The position numbers and the translations under genes are program-made. Shown here one piece after another: positions 1 through 5,763 of a DNA stretch of 8,708 bases; the first letter of the stretch is position 1, and each line of letters opens with the position of its first letter. The notes under the pieces were generated by a model, which saw only the letters and a list, made by a program, of their open reading frames with translations, was not told where the DNA came from and made no database searches. Source of the DNA: CAZWUZ01 sp964637655 [NCBI: uncultured bacterium] (lineage in GTDB: Bacteria > DAOPZR01); assembly GCA_964637655.1 (NCBI GenBank), contig CAZWUZ010000169.1, positions 1 through 8,708 of the forward strand, written 5' to 3'.

Positions 1-1470
1 CTTCCTGCGCCTGCGCATCGTGCGGCCCTGAACCGCCGCGGCATCGGGCGCCACCTCGATTTCGTCCGTCGCCCCGTTGTGCCGCACGAGGTTTTCCACG
101 AGCATGTCCTCGGCGATGACCGTGTATTCCCGGCGCATGTCCAGCGGCTGGCCGCGGAAGGTCAGTGCTTTGATACGCGCGCTGCGTCCCGTGCCGCTGT
201 ACGTGTATGCCAGCGTATAAGGGATGCTGATGTGGCGGTCGCCGCGCTGCAGGTAGTATTCGAGGAACTTCTTCACGTTCGCCCCGGTCATCGTTGCCCG
301 GTGCAGGGTGCGGGTCCCGGTCATGGCGCTGCGCAGGTGGAATTCCGTCAATTCCGGACCGGGCACGTAGCGGCGCAACCCCTTGCTGTCGACGAAGGCG
401 AGGTCGGCACGGAAGGCGTCGACGTAAGCATCGACGACGAAATTGCCCAGCGGGGTCTCCTCGAAGCGGCTGCTGTTCCAGAGCGGCGCGGAGAGCGTCG
501 CCACCGGCGTCAGCTGCGCCTCGACTTCCTGCATTTCCGCCGCCAGCATCCTCTCCGCCTCCGCGTCACGCATGCCGTCGGCAAGCACCGGCTGCAGTTC
601 GTAGGTCGTGACTTCGCAGGTATTGGCCGCCGCATCGACTGCCAGCACCAGTTTCCCGAGGTATTCGCCGTTGGCGCCCGCCTGCACGATGGGGATGCCG
701 TTGCTGATGACCGGCTCGGCCAGGGGGATATGCGTGTGCCCGCCGACGATGAGGTCGACCCCGAGGTCGGCCGGCAGTTTCTTCGCCAGCACCACGTCGT
801 CGTCATCGCCAAGATGCGAGAGGATGACGGTCAGGTCGATGTCGCCGGTCGCCGCCCGCACCGCTTTCGTCACCGCCGGCAGCGCGTCGCTGATCTCCAC
901 CCCGTGATCCTGCTCGTAGTAGCGCGCCCCGCTCTCGGGAAAGAGCCCGATGACGAGGATGCGCAGCCCGTTGCGCTCGATGACGGTCGACGTCCCGCAG
1001 AGCGGTCCCCCGCGGTAGTCGACATTGGCGGCGAGCAGCGGCCAGTTGATGCGTTCCATCAGTTCCTGCAGCCGCGGCCGCCCGTAATCGAGCTCGTGGT
1101 TGCCGAGCGCCGCGGCGTCGGGACCGATATGCCGCAGCAGTTCAACCGTCGCCGCCCCCTTCGTCCGCGCATCGATGCTGTTGGCGAGGAACATGTCCCC
1201 GGCAAAGAGCACGAGGCAGTTGGCATCGGCACTGCGTGCGCGCTGCAGCCGCGCCGCCAGCGCCACCGCCCCCGACCATTCCTCCGCACCGTCGCCGCCG
1301 GCGTCCGTCGGGCGCGTCAGCGGGTTCCATGCCGCGTGAAAATCGTTGAAGTGCCAGATGGTGAGCGCCACCGGTTCCGCCACCGGCGCGTTTTCCGTCA
1401 CTTCCGCCGCAGGTTTGCCGCAGCCGCAGAGCAGCAGCACCGCTGCCGTCAGTACCAGGAACGCACGCAT
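1..1470 (-). CDS. 5'-nucleotidase-like metallophosphoesterase lipoprotein (C-terminus beyond the left edge)
   Basis: This is a predicted exported lipoprotein that hydrolyses phosphoesters, probably nucleotides, outside the cytoplasmic membrane. The 490 visible residues have no stop codon, so the gene continues past position 1. The N-terminus is a short hydrophobic signal with lipobox LCGC, which makes Cys17 the likely lipidated residue. The calcineurin-like metal-binding motifs of the UshA/5'-nucleotidase family follow in order: NDFH (42-45), GD (91-92), GNHE (123-126), SHLG (218-221) and GGHTH (243-247). From about residue 300 a 5_nucleotid_C-type domain follows, with ETPLGNFVVDA near 338-348. 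The usual nucleoside-binding GGxR segment appears as DSKGLR, so the base specificity may differ. The ATG at 1470 is preceded by AGGAGG, which overlaps the TAG stop of the upstream gene, and the gap is only 10 bases. This supports co-transcription and coupling. The family call is firm; the substrate is inferred. Confidence 0.9.
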   Translation of the reverse strand, partial: MRAFLVLTAAVLLLCGCGKPAAEVTENAPVAEPVALTIWHFNDFHAAWNPLTRPTDAGGDGAEEWSGAVALAARLQRARSADANCLVLFAGDMFLANSIDARTKGAATVELLRHIGPDAAALGNHELDYGRPRLQELMERINWPLLAANVDYRGGPLCGTSTVIERNGLRILVIGLFPESGARYYEQDHGVEISDALPAVTKAVRAATGDIDLTVILSHLGDDDDVVLAKKLPADLGVDLIVGGHTHIPLAEPVISNGIPIVQAGANGEYLGKLVLAVDAAANTCEVTTYELQPVLADGMRDAEAERMLAAEMQEVEAQLTPVATLSAPLWNSSRFEETPLGNFVVDAYVDAFRADLAFVDSKGLRRYVPGPELTEFHLRSAMTGTRTLHRATMTGANVKKFLEYYLQRGDRHISIPYTLAYTYSGTGRSARIKALTFRGQPLDMRREYTVIAEDMLVENLVRHNGATDEIEVAPDAAAVQGRTMRRRRK

Positions 1471-1480
1471 CGTCCGCCTC

Positions 1481-2665
1481 CTACGCCAGCACTTGTGCCG
1501 CGCGTTCGCGGTAGAACGCCTCGCGTTCCTTCGCGTCCGGAATTTCCCGGCGCGGCACCACGGTAACCTGCCCCGTGGACGGCTTGTTGAACGACTGTTC
1601 GACAAACAGTTTGACGATGGCCGCGGGGACCGAGTAGAGGATGTCGTACGGGTCCTGCTGCCGCTGCCCGGCGCGGATTTCCGCCGTGCGCGCCATGGTC
1701 CGCTCGAAGTTGGTGCGGATCAGTTCCATGATCTTGCGCACGTTCGGGGAGAGCGCGGCAAAGTCGACCGCTTCGAGTTTCGTCGCCCAGAGGTTGATCC
1801 CCGCCAGTTCCTTGCGCTCGTCGTCCGTCAGCGTCACCGGCGGCTCGAAGTAGACGAGGCGGATGTCATAGGTGTTCCCCGCGTAGAGCGAGTCGGGGTT
1901 CTCCATGGTGATGGGCGAGCGGTACTCGAGGTCGGTGTTGACCCCGTTGTAGAAGACATGATAGCCCGCGCGCAGGTAGTGATCGGTCAGCGCGTTGACC
2001 GTCCACCATGCCAGCGTGCTCTCCCACGGCTGGAAGCAGGGCCCGAAGGAACTGAAGAGCAGGTAGCGGACATTGTCGCAGGAGATATTGACCACGTTGG
2101 GCAATTCGCGGTAGAAAGTCGACTTGCCGCACCCGGCCGCGCCGATGGGGACCACGAGGCGCGGGCTCTTCGTCTTGAGGGTCTTCTCGTTCCACACCGG
2201 GTTGTTCTTCAGGGCGTCAGCGATCATCCCCTCGAGGTGCGCTTTGCCCTTCGCCACGCACTCCTGCAGGTTGTTGCCGGTGATCTGCGCCACAACGATA
2301 GCGAGCAGCGTGTTGACCTGCTGATAGGCATTGAGCTTGAAGCAGTAGTCGAATTGCTGCAGCGCACTGACCGCCGCGTCGAGGTCGGGGAGCGCCTTGA
2401 CCACCGGGGCAGCCGCGTCCGCGGGTCCGAAGATCCCCCCCTTGTACATGTTCTTCGCCTCGTACAGCGCCGCCGGGCTCTTCCCCGCGAAGAACGCCTG
2501 CTCGATGATCCCGCTGAGGCAGATCCACAGATCGGTCTTGAGCAGCAGTGACCCGTCCCCCTTGTCGAGTTCACCCTGCAGCCGCGTCAGCCCGTACTTC
2601 GTCGCCGCCGCCTGCAGGAAATTGCGCGTCATTGCCACTGCCGTACCGCCCGTTACCGTTGCCAT
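1481..2665 (-). CDS. P-loop kinase-like protein (AAA_33/zeta-toxin-like fold) with unknown N-terminal domain
   Basis: This 394-residue cytoplasmic protein carries a Walker A motif GAAGCGKST (175-183) after a short hydrophobic strand (RLVVPI). It is followed by NISCDNVRYLLF (193-204), which matches the 'sxDxxR' element of small P-loop kinases of the AAA_33, zeta-toxin and polynucleotide-kinase type. YDIRLVYFEPP (266-276) resembles the later core strand of that fold. Residues 1-165 are mainly helical by composition and I do not recognise them. The C-terminal 100 residues are basic and charged and also have no clear match. The ATG at 2665 is chosen over a longer in-frame start at 2776 because it has a GGAGGA site 7 bases upstream, and the longer form would run into the preceding gene. 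No antitoxin-like gene adjoins it, so a toxin role is not supported. The reaction and substrate are unknown; phosphotransfer from ATP or GTP is inferred from the fold. Confidence 0.8.
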   Translation of the reverse strand: MATVTGGTAVAMTRNFLQAAATKYGLTRLQGELDKGDGSLLLKTDLWICLSGIIEQAFFAGKSPAALYEAKNMYKGGIFGPADAAAPVVKALPDLDAAVSALQQFDYCFKLNAYQQVNTLLAIVVAQITGNNLQECVAKGKAHLEGMIADALKNNPVWNEKTLKTKSPRLVVPIGAAGCGKSTFYRELPNVVNISCDNVRYLLFSSFGPCFQPWESTLAWWTVNALTDHYLRAGYHVFYNGVNTDLEYRSPITMENPDSLYAGNTYDIRLVYFEPPVTLTDDERKELAGINLWATKLEAVDFAALSPNVRKIMELIRTNFERTMARTAEIRAGQRQQDPYDILYSVPAAIVKLFVEQSFNKPSTGQVTVVPRREIPDAKEREAFYRERAAQVLA

Positions 2666-2690
2666 CGTTCTATCCTCCGTTGGTTGGTTT

Positions 2691-3005
2691 TTATTTCCAG
2701 ATGCTGCGCAGGCGCCCCAGCGCCTCACCGAACAGTCCGCGTTTCGCCGCGACCAACTTGTCCAGTTCACCCGCATCGAGGTAGATGCCGCCGCATTCGG
2801 GGCAGACCTCGACCTCGATGCCGTCGAGGCGTGTCGTCGTCATCGTGTCGCCGCACTTGGCACAATGCATGTGGTGCAGCGCTTTGCGCCGTTCCCGCTC
2901 CGCCGTCGCGGTCTCGCGCAGATGCTGCGCGCGCAACGCGCTGATGCGCTCCTTTTCGCGCTCGGCAAAGTACTGTTCCTCGTTCTCGCTCGGCCTGACC
3001 GGCAT
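2691..3005 (-). CDS. small zinc-finger protein, zf-TFIIB family
   Basis: This is a 104-residue soluble protein. Its N-terminal 45 residues are highly charged (ENEEQYFAEREKER and more) and likely form a long helix or coiled coil. A single zinc ribbon follows: CAKC (Cys48, Cys51) and CPECGGIYLDAGELDKL (Cys68, Cys71). The CPxCGGxxLDxGEL signature is characteristic of the zf-TFIIB family (COG3809-like), small bacterial proteins whose function is largely unestablished. Zinc binding through the four cysteines is expected. The start is supported by a GGAGGA site 6 bases upstream, and the gene sits 21 bases after the MBL gene and 25 bases before the P-loop gene, inside the presumed operon. Despite the family name there is no reason to call it a transcription factor. 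Confidence 0.85.
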   Translation of the reverse strand: MPVRPSENEEQYFAEREKERISALRAQHLRETATAERERRKALHHMHCAKCGDTMTTTRLDGIEVEVCPECGGIYLDAGELDKLVAAKRGLFGEALGRLRSIWK

Positions 3006-3026
3006 GTCGTTCTCCTCCGTCCCCCT

Positions 3027-3950
3027 TTACAGGGTGAGTGTCATTCCTTCGCGCGCGGCAAAGACCCGCGGGCCGTGTTCCCGTTTCGCCTTCTCCCGGT
3101 ACTCCCGCTCGATGGCGCGCAGCGACGCATCGGTGCGGTTCGGGTCATGGTGGAAAAAGCAGAGCTGGCGTACGCGCGCCTGTTTCGCCAGCGCGTAGAC
3201 ATCCTCGAAGGTCGAATGCCCCCAGCCAAGCCCGTAGGCGCGGTATTCCGCGCGCGTGAAGAACGCATCGGTGATCAGCAGGTCGACATCCGCGACAAAG
3301 GCGCGCAGTTCCGCCAGCAGTTCCGCGTAGACCTGGCGGCCGCTGCGCACCACGTGCGGGCGGCGCGTGGTCAGCACGCGCCGGAAATAGTCGTCGTTGT
3401 AGAGTTCGTTATCGGTGACATAGGCGATACGCCTGCCGTCGACCGTGAACTTGTAGGCGAGGTCGATGACGGGGTGGTTGGTCACCATCGTCTCAACGTC
3501 GATCCCGTCGAGCAGGTGGGGGTAGCTGCCGATGGCCAGTTCGGTGAACGAGATGTCGGAATCGAGCTTGCGCAGGCGGATGGGAAAGTAGAAATGCTGC
3601 ATCTGGGTCGAAATCAGCTCTTCGAGCGAGACGTGGAACAGGCGCGGCCCGTAGACGCGGATGGTGTTCCCCTTGACGAAGGCGGAGGCAAAGAACGGCA
3701 GGCCCTGGATATGGTCCCAGTGGGTATGTGAGATGAACAGGTGCAGCGTGCGCCCCTTCACCTGCCCGGCCGCGCGCTGCGCCCTGCCCAGCAGGCGGAT
3801 CCCCGAGCCCGCGTCGAGGATGATGAACTGCCCGTTGGCTTCGAGCGTCACGCAGGCGGTATTGCCGCCGTAATGCACCGTCTCGATGCCCGGGGCGGGA
3901 ATCGACCCGCGCACGCCCCAGAAGGTGACCTTCGCCCGCGGCGCTGCCAT
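3027..3950 (-). CDS. metallo-beta-lactamase-fold hydrolase, PhnP/cyclic phosphodiesterase-like
   Basis: This is a predicted cytoplasmic dinuclear-metal hydrolase of 307 residues. The opening FWGVRGSIPAPG, then YGGNTACVTL and ILDAGSGIRLLG, is typical of the COG1235-like branch of the MBL fold. That branch includes phosphoribosyl cyclic phosphodiesterases and relatives of class II cAMP phosphodiesterases. Metal-site motifs are intact: HTHWDH (75-80), His159 in TNHP, Asp180 in VTDNE, Asp228 in LITDAF, and distal histidines GHST (245) and FFHHD (267-268). There is no signal peptide. A GTG three bases upstream could also start the protein, but the ATG at 3950 is preferred. GGAGG lies 5 bases before the ATG and only 2 before the GTG, and the ATG overlaps the TGA of the TPR gene as TGATG, suggesting translational coupling. 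The phosphodiesterase activity is inferred from the family; the natural substrate cannot be read from sequence. Confidence 0.88.
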   Translation of the reverse strand: MAAPRAKVTFWGVRGSIPAPGIETVHYGGNTACVTLEANGQFIILDAGSGIRLLGRAQRAAGQVKGRTLHLFISHTHWDHIQGLPFFASAFVKGNTIRVYGPRLFHVSLEELISTQMQHFYFPIRLRKLDSDISFTELAIGSYPHLLDGIDVETMVTNHPVIDLAYKFTVDGRRIAYVTDNELYNDDYFRRVLTTRRPHVVRSGRQVYAELLAELRAFVADVDLLITDAFFTRAEYRAYGLGWGHSTFEDVYALAKQARVRQLCFFHHDPNRTDASLRAIEREYREKAKREHGPRVFAAREGMTLTL

Positions 3951-5341
3951 CACTGCCTCCCCGCCCGCGCCAGTTTGCCGTTGAGCGCGCGCGCGAAACG
4001 CGGCTGCTTCAGTTCGCGCGCCAGCGCCAGCGCGCGACGGTAGGCATTGGCTGCCGTCGCCCAGCGGTGCAGCGTCGAGGCGAGGTCGCCGTAGAGTTCC
4101 TGCACCTGCATCTGCCCGAAGCGGTTGTTGAACTCGCGGGCGAGGCGCAGCGCGACATCAAGTGCCTCGCGACAGCGCAGCGCGTCACCGGTGACGAGGT
4201 GGTGGCGCGCCATCGCCAGCATGATGGCGTACTGGTCATACAGTTCGTTCTCCGCCACGGCAAAGTCCCAGGCGGCGGTGAACAGGCGTTCCGCGTCGGT
4301 GCGCCGCCCGAGCGCCGAGTAGGCGCTGGCAAGGCAGTTGTAAATCACCTGGATGCGCGAGAAGTAGCCGCTGCGCGCGGCAAAGAGCAGCGACTTCTTC
4401 TGGCAGTCGACCGCCGCCGCCGCGTCGCCGAGCTGCAGCAGCGCGGTGCCCATGGAGCTGTAGGTGACCGCCAGCGAGTAGTCGTTCTGGAACTCCTCGG
4501 CGATGGCCAGCGAGCGGGAGAATTCCGTCAGCGCTGCGCGGTAGCGCCCGAGGTCGATGAAGATGTTGCCGATGTTATTGTGCACCTTGACCAGGTTTTC
4601 GCGGTCGTCGACGCGTTCGAGCAGCCGCCGGCTCTGCTGGTAGGCAAGCAGCGCGCGCGGCAGCTGCCCCTGGCGCACGTAAACCATCCCGGCGCGGAAG
4701 TGAAGCAGGCCGAGCAGGCGCGGCTGGGTCAGCCGCCGCCGCTGGCGCAGCAGCTGGTCAAACAGGTCGTTGGCGCGGTTCCACTGCTTGGTGCGCACGG
4801 TCAGTTCGAGGATGAGGTAGAGCTGGTAGGCGAGCCGGTCGCGCAGCGGACGCCGCGCCCCGGCAAGGACCGCCGGGGGGAGCAGTTTGAAGACGAAGGC
4901 GAAGGAAAAGGTGCGTGACTCGTCGAGCAGGTTGTGGATAACCAGCAGGGTGAGCAGGTCGCATTCGGACAGGTCGAGCACATCGACAAAGAGCAGCGTG
5001 CGCCGCAGGCGCGTGTTGAGCGCCGCGGTCACCGTGCGCGCCAGGTCACGCACCACGTCGTCGCGGTAGGAGAAATCGACCAGCCGGTCGTGCAGTTCCG
5101 CCGCCACCTGCGCCACGGCGACCGCTGCCGGGGCCGCCGCGCCTCCCAGCGCCGCCAGCAGGCGCGCCAGCAGGCAGCCGCTCTCCTGCCAGAGCAGGTC
5201 GCGGTCACGCAGGTACAGGGAGGCCGCGCCGCGCTGCAGGCGCGCCGCCGCGTCGGGGGCGGCGATGACCACGCATCCCCGGTCGTGCAGCGCGGAAACC
5301 CAGCGCTGGCGGCAGTGGGGCTGCCGGCGCACCGTTTTCAC
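3950..5341 (-). CDS. TPR-repeat protein with degenerate STAND/AAA_16-like N-terminal region
   Basis: This 463-residue protein likely serves as a protein-interaction scaffold or signalling adaptor. From about residue 208 onward there are roughly six tandem TPR-type helical hairpins, about 211-244, 254-285, 291-324, 331-364, 371-404 and 411-446. They have typical spacing (for example NIGNIFIDLGRYRAALTEFSRSL). The first 170 residues resemble the ATPase part of STAND/AAA_16-TPR regulators: TLLFVDVLDLSECDLLTLLVIHNLL (split around 115-139) looks like the Walker B strand and following helix. However, the place expected for the P-loop (CVVIAAPDAAARL, 23-35) has no GxxxxGK[ST]. The GTG start at 5341 is weak because I see no good ribosome binding site. 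It lies 12 bases after the TGA of the 65-residue ORF in the same frame, so it may be a reinitiation site or an artefact of an interrupted longer gene. The TPR call is firm; the ATPase relationship is an inference. Confidence 0.75.
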   Translation of the reverse strand: MKTVRRQPHCRQRWVSALHDRGCVVIAAPDAAARLQRGAASLYLRDRDLLWQESGCLLARLLAALGGAAAPAAVAVAQVAAELHDRLVDFSYRDDVVRDLARTVTAALNTRLRRTLLFVDVLDLSECDLLTLLVIHNLLDESRTFSFAFVFKLLPPAVLAGARRPLRDRLAYQLYLILELTVRTKQWNRANDLFDQLLRQRRRLTQPRLLGLLHFRAGMVYVRQGQLPRALLAYQQSRRLLERVDDRENLVKVHNNIGNIFIDLGRYRAALTEFSRSLAIAEEFQNDYSLAVTYSSMGTALLQLGDAAAAVDCQKKSLLFAARSGYFSRIQVIYNCLASAYSALGRRTDAERLFTAAWDFAVAENELYDQYAIMLAMARHHLVTGDALRCREALDVALRLAREFNNRFGQMQVQELYGDLASTLHRWATAANAYRRALALARELKQPRFARALNGKLARAGRQ

Positions 5342-5353
5342 CCGCGCGTCCGT

Positions 5354-5551
5354 TCAGGCATCCGGCTGCTGCCGCCGCTGGAGTTGTGCCGCCCGGCTGC
5401 GTCGCCCGGCAAAGTTGATGCGGTCACGCCAGTTGGCCGACGTGTGCCCGCCCGCCGCCGGCGCCGACTCGGCCGCGGCGAAAAAGCCGCCCAGTTTGCC
5501 GCCGATATCGACTGCTGCAGCCGGTGCAGATTCGCCCTGGTCCCGGTCCAT
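5354..5551 (-). CDS. 65-residue ORF opening the operon; possible N-terminal piece of the TPR/STAND-like gene
   Basis: This short ORF begins at an ATG preceded by a purine-rich GGGGGAAG and lies just downstream of a candidate minus-strand promoter. The first 45 residues are rich in Ala and Gly with no recognisable domain. The end, INFAGRRSRAAQLQRRQQ (45-62), resembles the 'F-x-GR-x-x-E-L' entry segment of AAA_16/STAND ATPase domains. It ends with TGA at 5354-5356, and the TPR ORF starts at a GTG 12 bases later in the same frame. Two readings are possible. It may be a separate small protein translationally coupled to the TPR gene. Or it may be the N-terminus of one ~533-residue protein interrupted by a stop codon, a sequencing error, or recoding. 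ATGs further upstream in the frame (up to 5644) would lie before the promoter and are not favoured. Confidence 0.5.
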   Translation of the reverse strand: MDRDQGESAPAAAVDIGGKLGGFFAAAESAPAAGGHTSANWRDRINFAGRRSRAAQLQRRQQPDA

Positions 5552-5575
5552 GTCTTCCCCCGTTGCGGATACCGC

Positions 5576-5604
5576 AGTATACATCATCCGCCCCCTGTCA
5601 ACAA
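5576..5604 (-). promoter_or_regulatory. candidate promoter for the minus-strand operon
   Basis: A good -10 hexamer, TATACT, lies on the minus strand at 5581-5576. A consensus TTGACA lies at 5601-5596, but only 14 bases separate the two, which is short for a sigma-70 promoter. Sliding to TTGTTG (5604-5599) gives a 17-base spacer with a poorer -35. Transcription would start near 5569, leaving a leader of about 18 bases before the 65-residue ORF. A short GCGG-ATA-CCGC inverted repeat (5565-5575) sits at the predicted start and could be an operator. Position and -10 quality support a promoter; the -35 is uncertain. Confidence 0.45.
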
Positions 5605-5634
5605 GCGGTACAAGTTTGCCGCATGCCGGTGACA

Positions 5635-5663
5635 TTGACGCCACCGCACCACTTCACTATACT
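5635..5663 (+). promoter_or_regulatory. sigma-70-type promoter for the leader ORF and nnr
   Basis: TTGACG (5635-5640) and TATACT (5658-5663) are separated by exactly 17 bases, a near-consensus housekeeping promoter that stands out in this GC-rich sequence. Transcription would start around 5670, very close to the GGAGG at 5673-5677 that serves the leader ORF, so the untranslated leader would be very short. An ACTGC-CC-GCAGT inverted repeat (5661-5672) overlaps the -10 and start point and could be an operator. Confidence 0.7.
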
Positions 5664-5682
5664 GCCCGCAGTGGAGGCCACC

Positions 5683-5763
5683 ATGGCAACGTCTCGCGTA
5701 TTCTCCGATAACAACCGCACCGGCAGCATCTGCCGCATCCTGTACCTGCAGGTGCGCGCATGA
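5683..5763 (+). CDS. 26-residue leader ORF translationally coupled to nnr
   Basis: An ATG at 5683 follows a strong GGAGG at 5673-5677 with 5 bases between them, directly downstream of the best promoter in the window. The ORF encodes 26 residues (begins MATSRVFSDNN, ends LYLQVRA) and stops at a TGA (5761-5763) that overlaps the nnr ATG (5760-5762) as ATGA. It has no run of one amino acid typical of an attenuation peptide, and I do not recognise the peptide. The ribosome binding site and the overlap suggest it is translated and that ribosomes ending here initiate nnr. A role in setting nnr expression is inferred. An alternative is that it has no function beyond delivering ribosomes. Confidence 0.55.
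   Translation: MATSRVFSDNNRTGSICRILYLQVRA
5721..5753 (+). repeat. two inverted repeats upstream of the nnr start
   Basis: CGGCAG-CAT-CTGCCG (5721-5735) is a perfect 6-base-pair stem with a 3-base loop. Eight bases further on, ACCTGCAGGT (5744-5753) is a perfect 10-base palindrome that includes part of the likely nnr ribosome binding site (AGGTG, 5750-5754). Both lie inside the leader ORF, so translating ribosomes would melt any RNA structure. Regulation is inferred; in GC-rich coding sequence such repeats can occur by chance. Confidence 0.35.

Noticed and set aside
79-1566. 495-residue open frame on the plus strand
   Set aside because: It is antisense to the 5'-nucleotidase gene, whose motifs are unambiguous. 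The plus-strand translation is His/Arg/Val-rich and shows no family motif.
1481-2665. Calling the P-loop gene a zeta toxin of a toxin-antitoxin pair
   Set aside because: No epsilon-like or other small antitoxin gene is adjacent; the neighbouring small ORF is a zf-TFIIB protein. Only the fold similarity is supported.
1346-3731. Two long plus-strand frames (1346-2551 and 2397-3731)
   Set aside because: Both are antisense to the P-loop, zinc-finger and MBL genes, have no ribosome binding site or domain, and look like GC-bias shadows.
4067-4918. 283-residue plus-strand frame
   Set aside because: It is antisense to the TPR repeats; its apparent periodicity mirrors the TPR codons and it has no start signal.
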